Assembly: GCF_016785185.1 (NCBI RefSeq)
Contig: NZ_JAEKDY010000129.1
Source: Heyndrickxia sporothermodurans
Lineage (GTDB): Bacteria > Bacillota > Bacilli > Bacillales > Bacillaceae_C
Direction: 5' to 3' (one strand)
DNA length: 9,123 nt
The notes beneath the pieces were generated by a model. It saw only the letters and a list, made by a program, of their open reading frames with translations. It had not been told where the DNA came from and ran no database searches. Shown piece by piece: positions 1 to 6,107 of this stretch (position 1 is the stretch's first letter; each line of letters opens with the position of its first letter). The translations under genes and the position numbers were made by a program.

Positions 1-132
1 AGCGTACCTATTTATTGGAATAGTTTCACATATTATGAAAATAAAGTTAGGGTCCGTGTCGAAAAATATTTTTTTGACACCCTACCAACGGGTCAAACCG
101 TTGATGTATCAACATTTATAGAGGGAGGATAA
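1..132 (+). CDS. Possible 3' end of an unidentified reading frame abutting yidC2 (partial)
   Basis: Frame 1 is open from the window edge to a TAA at 130-132, giving 43 codons of the C-terminus of something that starts outside the window. The peptide begins SVPIYWNSFTYYENK and ends VSTFIEGG; it is mixed polar/aromatic with an alternating VRVRVEKYFF stretch that would suit a beta strand, and has no obvious membrane helix. Coding-like signs are G at about a third of first codon positions and A or T at about three quarters of third positions. The stop lies 3 bp before the yidC2 ATG, and the yidC2 Shine-Dalgarno sits inside the last codons, so the two would be translationally linked. I do not recognise the family. 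In B. subtilis the YidC2 gene yqjG is preceded by the leader gene mifM, but this peptide does not resemble the MifM arrest region as I remember it. The frame could be fortuitous: frame 2 is also open over most of this stretch. Confidence 0.35.
   Translation, partial: SVPIYWNSFTYYENKVRVRVEKYFFDTLPTGQTVDVSTFIEGG
48..84 (+). promoter_or_regulatory. Strong hairpin in the segment before yidC2
   Basis: TAGGGT at 48-53 pairs with ACCCTA at 79-84. After a 4-nt bulge (CCGT, 54-57), GTC at 58-60 pairs with GAC at 76-78, and the A-run at 62-66 can pair with the T-run at 70-75. This makes about 14 pairs around a short loop. No T-run follows the 3' arm, so it is not an intrinsic terminator. Two smaller hairpins follow: AACGG/CCGTT at 87-102, and GTTGA/TCAAC at 100-113, which ends 9 nt before the Shine-Dalgarno. 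The arm ACCCT could alternatively pair with AGGG (122-125) in the Shine-Dalgarno, a possible switch. A regulatory role is inference. Confidence 0.3.
123..128 (+). promoter_or_regulatory. Ribosome binding site of yidC2; decides the start
   Basis: GGGAGG ends 7 nt before the ATG at 136 and only 4 nt before the in-frame TTG at 133. The usual Bacillus spacing is 7-9 nt, so the ATG is chosen. The site lies within the last codons (Glu-Gly-Gly) of the upstream open frame. Confidence 0.75.
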
Positions 133-135
133 TTG

Positions 136-918
136 ATGAAACGTTTATTTAAATTTTCTTTATTAATGATTGGAATTGTATTTTTACTATCGGCATGTCA
201 AGGGAACTCTTCAAAAGGAATGGGTAATTCAGGATTTTTTCATGATTATTTTGTAGTACCATTTGCAAAGGTTATACATTTTACTGCTGAATTATTCGGT
301 GGTAACTATGGACTTGCCATCATTTTAATAACCATCCTTATTCGCTTAATACTAATGCCTTTTATGATGAAAACATTCAAAAAACAACAAATTATGAAAG
401 TGAAAATGGAAAAGTTAAAGCCTGAAATGACAGTAATCCAAAACAAAATTAAACAGGCAAAATCAAAAGAAGAACAAATGAAGTTACAACAAGAAATGAT
501 GGGACTTTACAAAAAACATGATGTAAACCCTTTAAATATGGGCTGTTTACCTCTCATTATTCAAATGCCTATTTTAATGGGATTCTATTACGCAATTCGT
601 GGTTCAAAAGAAATAGCATCTCACTCATTCTTATGGTTTGATCTTGGACACGTAGATATTCCAATGGCAATTATTGCGGGTATTATGTATTATTTCCAAT
701 CAAAAGTGTCACTTATCGGTTTACCTGAAGATCAACAAAAGCAAATGAAAATGTTTGGTCTTCTCTCGCCAATTATGATTTTGATAGTATCATTTAGTGC
801 TCCGGCGGCTTTACCACTCTATTGGGCTGTTGGTGGTGCCTTCTTAATAGGACAAACATACTTATCTAAAAAATTCTATCAAACTCATCCTGTAAAAGAA
901 GAAGAAGCATCTAAATAA
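136..918 (+). CDS. yidC2: Membrane protein insertase, YidC2 (YqjG) type, with lipoprotein signal
   Basis: This is a 260-residue YidC/Oxa1/Alb3-family insertase, which inserts and folds membrane proteins with or without SecYEG. The N-terminus is a lipoprotein signal peptide: basic MKR, a hydrophobic core, then lipobox LSAC with Cys21 as the predicted lipidated residue. TM1 (about 58-78) carries Arg70 in TILIRLILMPF, the conserved positive charge of the hydrophilic groove. A long basic cytoplasmic helical hairpin follows (about 80-135), then NPLNMGCLPLIIQMPILMGFYY (TM2), TM3 near 176-194, and a C-terminal pair containing PAALPLYWAVGG. The phrases FFHDY, NPLNMGCLP and EIASHSFLWFDLG match YqjG better than SpoIIIJ, so I call it YidC2. 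The length is usual for the family. The start is the ATG at 136 because of Shine-Dalgarno spacing. The gene may be co-transcribed with the frame upstream, and it ends in its own terminator. Confidence 0.93.
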   Translation: MKRLFKFSLLMIGIVFLLSACQGNSSKGMGNSGFFHDYFVVPFAKVIHFTAELFGGNYGLAIILITILIRLILMPFMMKTFKKQQIMKVKMEKLKPEMTVIQNKIKQAKSKEEQMKLQQEMMGLYKKHDVNPLNMGCLPLIIQMPILMGFYYAIRGSKEIASHSFLWFDLGHVDIPMAIIAGIMYYFQSKVSLIGLPEDQQKQMKMFGLLSPIMILIVSFSAPAALPLYWAVGGAFLIGQTYLSKKFYQTHPVKEEEASK

Positions 919-919
919 T

Positions 920-960
920 AAAAAAGCTGACAAATAACAACATTATTTGTCAGCTTTTTT
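920..960 (+). terminator. Intrinsic terminator of yidC2
   Basis: A perfect 12-bp stem, GCTGACAAATAA (926-937) with TTATTTGTCAGC (943-954), has a 5-nt loop. It is flanked by six A (920-925) and six T (955-960), which extend the pairing to 18 bp. It starts two bases after the yidC2 stop codon. Confidence 0.93.
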
Positions 961-1040
961 ATTAACTTTAATCTACGCTCTTTTTGTCGATACTTTACTA
1001 ATTTTGTAGAAAAGTTTTTTCAATTTTTAAATAATATTCA

Positions 1041-1069
1041 TTGAAATGATTCGAATAAACTTGTAGGAT
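1041..1069 (+). promoter_or_regulatory. Predicted sigma-A promoter of the aldehyde dehydrogenase gene
   Basis: TTGAAA (1041-1046), a 17-bp spacer, and TAGGAT (1064-1069). The -35 box differs from TTGACA at one base and the -10 box from TATAAT at two. Transcription would start near 1075, leaving an 85-nt leader before the ATG at 1160. It is the best-scoring pair I can see by eye in the 199-bp gap downstream of the yidC2 terminator. The start site has not been measured. Confidence 0.55.
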
Positions 1070-1074
1070 TAATA

Positions 1075-1088
1075 TGTAAGCGCTCGCA
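1075..1088 (+). promoter_or_regulatory. CcpA cre-like operator
   Basis: TGTAAGCGCTCGCA matches the catabolite-responsive element consensus TGWAARCGYTWNCW at all but one defined position (C where W is expected). With one base added on each side it is a near-palindrome centred on GCGC. It overlaps the predicted transcription start, where CcpA with HPr-Ser-P normally represses. The likely outcome is glucose repression of the aldehyde dehydrogenase gene. Confidence 0.7.
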
Positions 1089-1159
1089 TATGGTGTAAAA
1101 AGTTATTGCATCAAGACATACTTCTAGCAAACTTTGAATTCTTTAAGGAGGGCATTTAA

Positions 1160-2644
1160 ATGAGTCAAGTTTTAGTAGGAGTCAATGAAAAAGTAGAAAA
1201 ATTTTTACAAGGAAAGAAAAAGCTCTATATTAATGGTGAATTCGTTGAAAGTGCTTCAGGAAAAACATTCGATACACCCAATCCTGCAACAGGCGAGGTT
1301 TTAGCTACAGTTTATGAAGCCGGTTCTGAAGATATTGATCGTGCGGTAAAGGCTGCCCGCACAGCTTTTGATAGTGGCAAATGGTCAAAAATGAGTGCAG
1401 CGGCTCGCGGCCGTCTAATGTATAAATTAGCAGATTTAATGGAAGAACATAAAGAAGCATTAGCACAACTAGAAACTTTAGATAATGGAAAACCAATAAA
1501 TGAAACAATGAATGCCGACGTGCCCCTGGCTATTGAACATATGCGTTACTATGCGGGATGGACAAATAAAATAACTGGTCAAACAATTCCGGTTAGTGGG
1601 CCATTTTTCAATTATACACGACACGAAGCGGTTGGCGTCGTTGGTCAAATTATCCCTTGGAATTTCCCTTTACTGATGGCAATGTGGAAAATGGGTGCGG
1701 CTTTGGCAACCGGCTGTACTATCGTATTAAAACCAGCTGAACAAACACCACTTTCTGCCCTTTATTTGGCAGAACTTGCGGAAGAAGCAGGATTCCCTCC
1801 CGGAGTAATAAATATTGTGCCCGGATTTGGAGAAACTGCCGGTCAACCATTAGTTGATCATCCACTAGTTGATAAAATTGCATTTACAGGGTCTACTGTC
1901 GTTGGCAAGTCCATCATGGAACGAGCATCAAAAACGTTAAAACGTGTAACGCTAGAGCTGGGTGGAAAATCTCCAAATATTATTTTACCGGATGCGGACC
2001 TATCTAAGGCTATTCCTGGAGCATTAAATGGTGTAATGTTTAACCAAGGTCAGGTATGTTGTGCAGGTTCCAGAGTATTCATTCAAAAGAAGAATTATGA
2101 TAATGTCGTTGCTGATATGGTCTCACACGCAAAAAATATTAAACAAGGGGCTGGGCTAGACCAGCAAACACAAATGGGTCCCCTTGTTTCAACAGAACAA
2201 CAGAGTCGTGTATTAAATTATATTGAAAAAGGATTAAACGAGGGTGCCGAATTACTAACAGGTGGTGGAAAACCACGTGATGAGGGTTACTTTGTTGAAC
2301 CTACTATTTTTGCGGATGTTAATGATGAAATGACAATCGCAAAGGAAGAAATATTTGGTCCTGTCATTGCTGCATTACCTTTTGAAGATTTAGATGAAGT
2401 GATTAATCGTGCAAACAATAGTGAATATGGGTTAGCAGCGGGTTTATGGACACGAGATGTAGCGAATGCTCATTATATTGCCAATCGCCTCCGTGCAGGT
2501 ACAGTTTGGGTAAATTGCTATAATGTATTCGATGCAGCCTCGCCTTTCGGTGGCTTTAAACAATCTGGTATTGGCCGAGAAATGGGATCCTATGCACTAA
2601 ATAATTATACAGAAGTGAAGAGCGTCTGGCTTTCATTAAAATAA
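1160..2644 (+). CDS. dhaS: NAD(P)-dependent aldehyde dehydrogenase, DhaS type
   Basis: This 494-residue cytosolic enzyme oxidises an aldehyde to the carboxylic acid with NAD(P)+. Domain order is the N-terminal and Rossmann cofactor-binding regions, the catalytic domain near 265-460, and a C-terminal oligomerisation tail. Visible active-site residues are Asn168 (IIPWNFP), Lys191 (VLKPAEQTP, cofactor binding), the general base Glu266 (TLELGGKSPN) and the nucleophile Cys300 (FNQGQVCCAGSR). EEIFGPV, a cofactor-contacting motif, follows near residue 394. No catalytic residue is missing and the length is typical. It resembles B. subtilis DhaS almost throughout; related enzymes act on 3-hydroxypropionaldehyde, betaine aldehyde or aliphatic aldehydes, and the substrate cannot be read from the sequence. 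AAGGAGGG (1145-1152) lies 7 nt before the ATG. The gene appears monocistronic, with its own promoter, a cre-like operator and a terminator starting at its stop codon. Confidence 0.92.
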   Translation: MSQVLVGVNEKVEKFLQGKKKLYINGEFVESASGKTFDTPNPATGEVLATVYEAGSEDIDRAVKAARTAFDSGKWSKMSAAARGRLMYKLADLMEEHKEALAQLETLDNGKPINETMNADVPLAIEHMRYYAGWTNKITGQTIPVSGPFFNYTRHEAVGVVGQIIPWNFPLLMAMWKMGAALATGCTIVLKPAEQTPLSALYLAELAEEAGFPPGVINIVPGFGETAGQPLVDHPLVDKIAFTGSTVVGKSIMERASKTLKRVTLELGGKSPNIILPDADLSKAIPGALNGVMFNQGQVCCAGSRVFIQKKNYDNVVADMVSHAKNIKQGAGLDQQTQMGPLVSTEQQSRVLNYIEKGLNEGAELLTGGGKPRDEGYFVEPTIFADVNDEMTIAKEEIFGPVIAALPFEDLDEVINRANNSEYGLAAGLWTRDVANAHYIANRLRAGTVWVNCYNVFDAASPFGGFKQSGIGREMGSYALNNYTEVKSVWLSLK

Positions 2645-2668
2645 AAAAAGAGCCTTAGGCTCTTTTTT
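2644..2668. terminator. Bidirectional terminator between convergent dhaS and the acyl-CoA synthetase gene
   Basis: GAGCC (2650-2654) and GGCTC (2658-2662) pair around a TTA loop. Six A precede (2644-2649) and six T follow (2663-2668), so either transcript ends in a stem followed by U residues. The first A belongs to the dhaS stop codon, and the 3' edge is 3 bp from the stop codon of the gene on the other strand. The whole gap is 27 bp. Confidence 0.9.
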
Positions 2669-2671
2669 ATT

Positions 2672-4321
2672 TTAATGATTTTTATTTCCAACAAGTTCTA
2701 TCGCTTGCCTACGTAAAAGATACTTTTGAATTTTACCAGATGCTGTCATAGGGTAACTATCTGTTATTTCAACATAACGTGGAATTTTATGATGGGAAAT
2801 TTTATCTTTACAATATTCCCTCACTTCTTCAATTGAAATATTTTCCCCTTCTTTAGGAATAATCCAGGCCATTATTTCTTCCCCGTATTTTTCATCAGGG
2901 ACACCAATAACTTGGACATCTAATATTTTCGGATGAGTGTAAAGAAATTCTTCGATTTCTCTCGGATAAATATTTTCTCCCCCTCTAATAATCATATCCT
3001 TTAGTCTACCTGTAATTCGACAATAGCCATTTTCATCCATCACCGCCAAATCACCTGTATGAAGCCATCCCTCTTCGTCTATTGCTTCTTTCGTTGCATT
3101 AGGATTTTTATAATACCCTTTCATTACGTGATAACCTCTCGTGCATAATTCACCCTGTTCCCCATTTTTTACAATTTTATTTGTAAGTGGGTCAACAATT
3201 TTCACTTCTACATTAGGTAATGCTCTACCGACAGATTCCACTCTTAGCTCTATTGGATCATTCGTTCTAGTTTGTGTGATTACTGGAGAAGATTCAGTTT
3301 GTCCATAAGCAATCGTTATTTCAGTTGCCCCCATTTTTTCAATTACGCCTTTCATGACCTCAATTGGACAATTTGATCCTGCCATAATTCCCGTTCGCAA
3401 CGAAGATAAATCATACTTATCAAAATCAGCTAAATTTAATTCAGTGATAAACATTGTTGGTACACCATGTAAACCAGTACACTTTTCATCTTGGACAGTT
3501 TGTAATACCTCTTTAGGATTAAACTCTTGAATCGGCACCATCGTAGCACCAACCGAAACGCAAGCCATCGTGCCTAACACACAACCGAAACAATGGAAAA
3601 ATGGCACAGGTATACAAAGCCTGTCTTCCTTTGTTAGTTTCATGCAGTTGGCAATATTGTATCCGTTGTTCACAATATTATTATGAGTTAGCATAACACC
3701 TTTCGGAAAACCAGTCGTACCTGAAGTGTATTGCATATTAATAACATCATTTGGATCTAATGACACCAAACGTTTTTCTAACTCTTCATCTGTTACCTCA
3801 TTTCCTAATAATAATAGATCATTCCAATTATATGTACCCGGATAGCGAGTTTCCCCCATAACAATAACATTTTTGAGTTCGGGCAAGCGTGTACTTGTTA
3901 AATTTCCTGCTTCAGATTCTTTTAGTTCAGGGCAAATTTCATAAATCATATCAATATATGATGCCGTACGATAGTTTTCCATTAATATAATCGTCTTACT
4001 GTCTGATTGACGCAATAAATATTCAAGTTCTGATGACGTACGATAGTTTGTATTGACAGTTACAAGTACCCCGCCCATTTTTCCGGTGGCAAATTGACAG
4101 GTAAGCCACTCAGGTGTATTCGTTGCCCAAATAGCTATATGATCATTTTTATTAATTCCTAATCTCATTAAACCCTTTGCAACTAAATTACATTGATCAT
4201 CAAATTCTTTATAAGATAAACGTAAATTCCGATCAGCATATACAACTGCTTCATGGTCAGGATGTAATTCAGCCTTTTGCTTAAGTAACTCACCAACTGT
4301 AACGTTTAATAAAGATGACAT
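2672..4321 (-). CDS. yngI: AMP-forming acyl-CoA synthetase, YngI type
   Basis: This 549-residue ANL-superfamily enzyme activates a carboxylic acid to an acyl-adenylate with ATP and then forms the acyl-CoA. The signature motifs are all present: the P-loop YTSGTTGFPKG (198-208), AYGQTE (338-343), TGD (422-424), the hinge region GRLKDMIIRGGENIYP (438-453) with Asp442, and the C-terminal catalytic lysine Lys530 in TASGKIQK. There is no membrane segment or signal. It closely resembles B. subtilis YngI, annotated as a medium-chain acyl-CoA ligase and, as I recall, encoded in a sporulation-linked yng cluster. No other yng gene is beside it here. Chain-length preference cannot be read from the sequence. 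AAGGAGGA (4335-4328) lies 6 nt before the ATG. The gene is divergent from sda and converges on dhaS, with which it shares a terminator. Confidence 0.9.
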   Translation of the reverse strand: MSSLLNVTVGELLKQKAELHPDHEAVVYADRNLRLSYKEFDDQCNLVAKGLMRLGINKNDHIAIWATNTPEWLTCQFATGKMGGVLVTVNTNYRTSSELEYLLRQSDSKTIILMENYRTASYIDMIYEICPELKESEAGNLTSTRLPELKNVIVMGETRYPGTYNWNDLLLLGNEVTDEELEKRLVSLDPNDVINMQYTSGTTGFPKGVMLTHNNIVNNGYNIANCMKLTKEDRLCIPVPFFHCFGCVLGTMACVSVGATMVPIQEFNPKEVLQTVQDEKCTGLHGVPTMFITELNLADFDKYDLSSLRTGIMAGSNCPIEVMKGVIEKMGATEITIAYGQTESSPVITQTRTNDPIELRVESVGRALPNVEVKIVDPLTNKIVKNGEQGELCTRGYHVMKGYYKNPNATKEAIDEEGWLHTGDLAVMDENGYCRITGRLKDMIIRGGENIYPREIEEFLYTHPKILDVQVIGVPDEKYGEEIMAWIIPKEGENISIEEVREYCKDKISHHKIPRYVEITDSYPMTASGKIQKYLLRRQAIELVGNKNH

Positions 4322-4346
4322 TTTATATCCTCCTTAACAACTGATT

Positions 4347-4410
4347 TGAGTAGAATGACAATACTTAGGCCAAAGAGGATAATCATGATGATTCCGGATA
4401 ACTCTACTCA
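4347..4410. repeat. Nested inverted repeats in the yngI-sda divergent region
   Basis: TGAGTAGA (4347-4354) and TCTACTCA (4403-4410) are perfect 8-bp complements 48 bp apart. Between them lies AATCATGATGATT (4381-4393), a palindrome around a single central G. If yngI is transcribed from the candidate promoter at 4443-4416, the outer arms would sit at the 5' end of the leader and 11 nt before its Shine-Dalgarno, closing most of the leader into one loop. Operator use is equally possible. I match it to no known regulator. Confidence 0.4.
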
Positions 4411-4415
4411 TACTT

Positions 4416-4443
4416 ATGTTATCATCTTTTTCCGAATATTCAA
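4416..4443 (-). promoter_or_regulatory. Weak candidate promoter of the acyl-CoA synthetase gene
   Basis: Read on the minus strand, TTGAAT (4443-4438), a 16-bp spacer and TAACAT (4421-4416). Each box has two mismatches to the sigma-A consensus. A sigma-E reading (GAATATT then CATAAGTA) fits less well: its spacer is one base or more too long and only the first half of the -10 agrees. The promoter type is therefore unresolved. Confidence 0.3.
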
Positions 4444-4495
4444 ATATAAAATCACTTAATTAAAAATTAGAAATTAAATATTTTTGCCAAAACCC

Positions 4496-4524
4496 TTTTC
4501 AACTAGAATAAAAAGCGTTACAAT
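4496..4524 (+). promoter_or_regulatory. Predicted sigma-A promoter of sda
   Basis: TTTTCA (4496-4501), a 17-bp spacer and TACAAT (4519-4524). The -10 has one mismatch and the -35 two. Transcription would begin near 4531, giving a leader of about 40 nt before the ATG at 4571. In B. subtilis sda is transcribed by sigma-A with DnaA as an activator. Confidence 0.5.
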
Positions 4525-4570
4525 GATTAGAAAATATAGAAAATAATAAATTCCACTAGGAGGTTGTATC

Positions 4571-4699
4571 ATGAAAATCATGAGTAATGAAATGTTGGTA
4601 GCAGCCTATCGAGACGCTGAAAAAAAAGGTCAAGATCGTGAGTGGATAAAGATTTTGAAAAACGAACTTTTGAAAAGAGGATTAACACCATATAAATAA
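4571..4699 (+). CDS. sda: Sporulation checkpoint protein Sda (histidine kinase inhibitor)
   Basis: This 42-residue protein begins MKIMSNEMLVAAYRDAEK and ends KRGLTPYK. It aligns without gaps to B. subtilis Sda as I remember it (46 residues): Ser5, Glu7, Leu9, Tyr13, Ala16, Arg23, Ile26, Asn31, Glu32, Arg36 and Leu38 coincide. Sda is a small helical hairpin that binds the dimerisation domain of the sporulation kinase KinA and blocks the phosphorelay to Spo0A when replication is perturbed. Two helices are expected here, about 5-19 and 23-36. Differences: position 25, Phe in B. subtilis, is Trp, and the last four residues, including the serine-rich tail linked to ClpXP turnover, are absent. AGGAGG (4558-4563) lies 7 nt before the chosen ATG; the ATG at codon 4 would be 16 nt away. 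The gene has its own promoter and terminator, and the identification rests on pattern recognition. Confidence 0.85.
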   Translation: MKIMSNEMLVAAYRDAEKKGQDREWIKILKNELLKRGLTPYK

Positions 4700-4726
4700 T
4701 TGCAAAAATAATCTTAAAAATTTGGT

Positions 4727-4759
4727 TGTACATTCATAATTTGAATGCACATTTTTTTT
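4727..4759 (+). terminator. Intrinsic terminator of sda
   Basis: GTACATTCA (4728-4736) pairs with TGAATGCAC (4742-4750) with one A-C mismatch and a 5-nt loop. One further T-A pair (4727/4751) extends the stem, and eight T follow (4752-4759). It begins 28 nt after the sda stop. Confidence 0.85.
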
Positions 4760-4781
4760 GGAGTATTCAAGCTTGGGACAC

Positions 4782-4814
4782 AATAAAACCCTTTCCATAA
4801 CAGAGGAAAGGGTT
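4782..4814 (-). terminator. Intrinsic terminator of the odhAB operon
   Basis: AACCCTTTCC (4787-4796) pairs perfectly with GGAAAGGGTT (4805-4814) around an 8-nt loop. On the minus strand the stem is followed by a U-rich tail reading TTATTG, continuing the TT at the end of the stem. It starts 12 nt after the odhB stop codon and lies back to back with the sda terminator. Confidence 0.85.
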
Positions 4815-4826
4815 CATATATGATAA

Positions 4827-6065
4827 TTATACTTCTAATAAAAGATCTTCTGGATTTTCAAGTAATTTTTTAACTGTTACTAAGAATCCAACAGCTTCAC
4901 TACCATCAATAACGCGGTGATCATAGGATAAAGCAATATACATCATCGGGCGAATTTCAACATTATCTCCTACAGCAACAGGTCGTTTTTGGATCGTATG
5001 CATGCCAAGAATACCAACTTGAGTACCATTTATAATTGGCGTTGAGAACAATGACCCAAATACACCACCGTTAGTGATAGTAAATGTCCCACCTTGTAAA
5101 TCTCCAAGGGATAGCTTATTGTCTCTAGCTTTTTTCGCAAATCCAGCAATATCTGCTTCAATTTCCGCAAAGTTTTTACGATCGCAATCACGAACAACCG
5201 GAACAACAAGACCTTCGTCAGTAGACACGGCTACACCAATGTCATAATACTTTTTCAATACGAGATCCGTACCGATGATTTCAGAGTTTACTGCTGGATA
5301 TTTCTTTAATGCTGCAACTACAGCTTTAGTAAAGAATGACATGAATCCAAGACGAGTTCCATTATGTTCTTCTTGGAACTTGTCTTTTTTACGTTTACGA
5401 AGTTCCATAACTGCTGTCATATCAATTTCGTTAAAAGTTGTTAACATTGCCGTATTTTGCTTAACTTCTAACAAACGTTTTGCAATTGTTTGACGACGGC
5501 GGGACATACGAACTACTTCGACTGGTTTCCCATCTTCCTGTGAAACTGGTGCAGCTTGTTTAGGTGTAGCAGGTTTTGCATCGGCTTTAGGTTGATTTGA
5601 ATATGCATTCACGTCTTGGACACGCACACGACCCATTGGATCAACAGTAGAAACGGCGCTTAAATCAATTCCTTTTTCACGTGCAAGCTTTCGTGCTGCG
5701 GGTGAAGCAATCGGACGATCTTTTTTATCGGTATCTGAAGATTCAACTTTTGCTGTTTCTTGTTTTGGTGCTTCAGTTTTTACTTCTGGTGCTTTTTCTT
5801 CCTTAGCTGGTGCAGGGGCAGCTGCTTCACCAGATTCGGAAACAATGGCAATAACTTGTCCAACTTGAACTGTATCACCTTCCTCTGCCTTTAACTCTTG
5901 GATAACCCCTGCTTCCTCAGAGATTACCTCAACATTTACTTTATCTGTTTCTAGTTCAACAATGTATTCACCTTTTTCAACACGATCTCCCGGTTGTTTT
6001 AACCATCCTGCAATAGTTCCTTCTGTAATAGATTCAGCTAACTCCGGCACTTTAATTTCAGCCAC
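4827..6065 (-). CDS. odhB: 2-oxoglutarate dehydrogenase E2 component (dihydrolipoyl succinyltransferase)
   Basis: OdhB (412 residues) forms the core of the 2-oxoglutarate dehydrogenase complex and passes the succinyl group from lipoamide to CoA in the TCA cycle. Domain order is a lipoyl domain (1-77) with the lipoylated Lys42 in ELETDKVNVEV; an Ala/Pro/Glu/Lys-rich linker (80-117); a peripheral-subunit-binding domain (about 119-155, ASPAARKLAREKGIDL); a second Ala/Pro linker; and the catalytic domain (about 182-412) with SYDHRVIDG, giving active-site His383 and Asp387. There is one lipoyl domain, as usual for OdhB. The length is close to B. subtilis OdhB. The start codon is GTG: the complement of 6065-6063 opens the MAEIKVPELAES sequence conserved in the family, and the Shine-Dalgarno is 8 nt upstream. 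It lies 42 nt downstream of odhA and is almost certainly co-transcribed with it. Confidence 0.96.
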   Translation of the reverse strand: MAEIKVPELAESITEGTIAGWLKQPGDRVEKGEYIVELETDKVNVEVISEEAGVIQELKAEEGDTVQVGQVIAIVSESGEAAAPAPAKEEKAPEVKTEAPKQETAKVESSDTDKKDRPIASPAARKLAREKGIDLSAVSTVDPMGRVRVQDVNAYSNQPKADAKPATPKQAAPVSQEDGKPVEVVRMSRRRQTIAKRLLEVKQNTAMLTTFNEIDMTAVMELRKRKKDKFQEEHNGTRLGFMSFFTKAVVAALKKYPAVNSEIIGTDLVLKKYYDIGVAVSTDEGLVVPVVRDCDRKNFAEIEADIAGFAKKARDNKLSLGDLQGGTFTITNGGVFGSLFSTPIINGTQVGILGMHTIQKRPVAVGDNVEIRPMMYIALSYDHRVIDGSEAVGFLVTVKKLLENPEDLLLEV

Positions 6066-6073
6066 AATGTTGT

Positions 6074-6080
6074 CCTCCCT
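6074..6080 (-). promoter_or_regulatory. Ribosome binding site supporting the odhB GTG start
   Basis: Read on the minus strand, AGGGAGG lies 8 nt before the GTG at 6065. The only other nearby in-frame candidate is an ATT immediately before it. No ATG gives the family's conserved N-terminus. Confidence 0.8.
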
Positions 6081-6107
6081 TGATATGTGTTTCCTTTTTC
6101 TATTTTT

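Noticed and set aside
2..121. Frame 2 upstream of yidC2 as an alternative partial gene with a hydrophobic stretch
   Set aside because: It is open up to a TAG at 119-121, but its codon composition is poorer than frame 1 (more G/C at third positions, fewer G at first), and it has no tie to the yidC2 start.
133..135. TTG as the start of yidC2, adding one residue
   Set aside because: The Shine-Dalgarno at 123-128 is only 4 nt from the TTG but 7 nt from the ATG at 136, and ATG is the stronger codon.
1090..1116. Sigma-54-type promoter (GG ... TTGCA) upstream of dhaS
   Set aside because: The distance between GG and GC is 14 bases, not the required 10.
4351..4370. FadR-box-like sequence upstream of the acyl-CoA synthetase gene
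   Set aside because: Only about half of the palindromic consensus agrees, and YngI is not a FadR target that I know of.
4509..4523. cre-like core AAGCGTTA overlapping the sda promoter
   Set aside because: The central eight bases fit, but the conserved outer TG and C are missing (three mismatches), which is too weak for a CcpA site.
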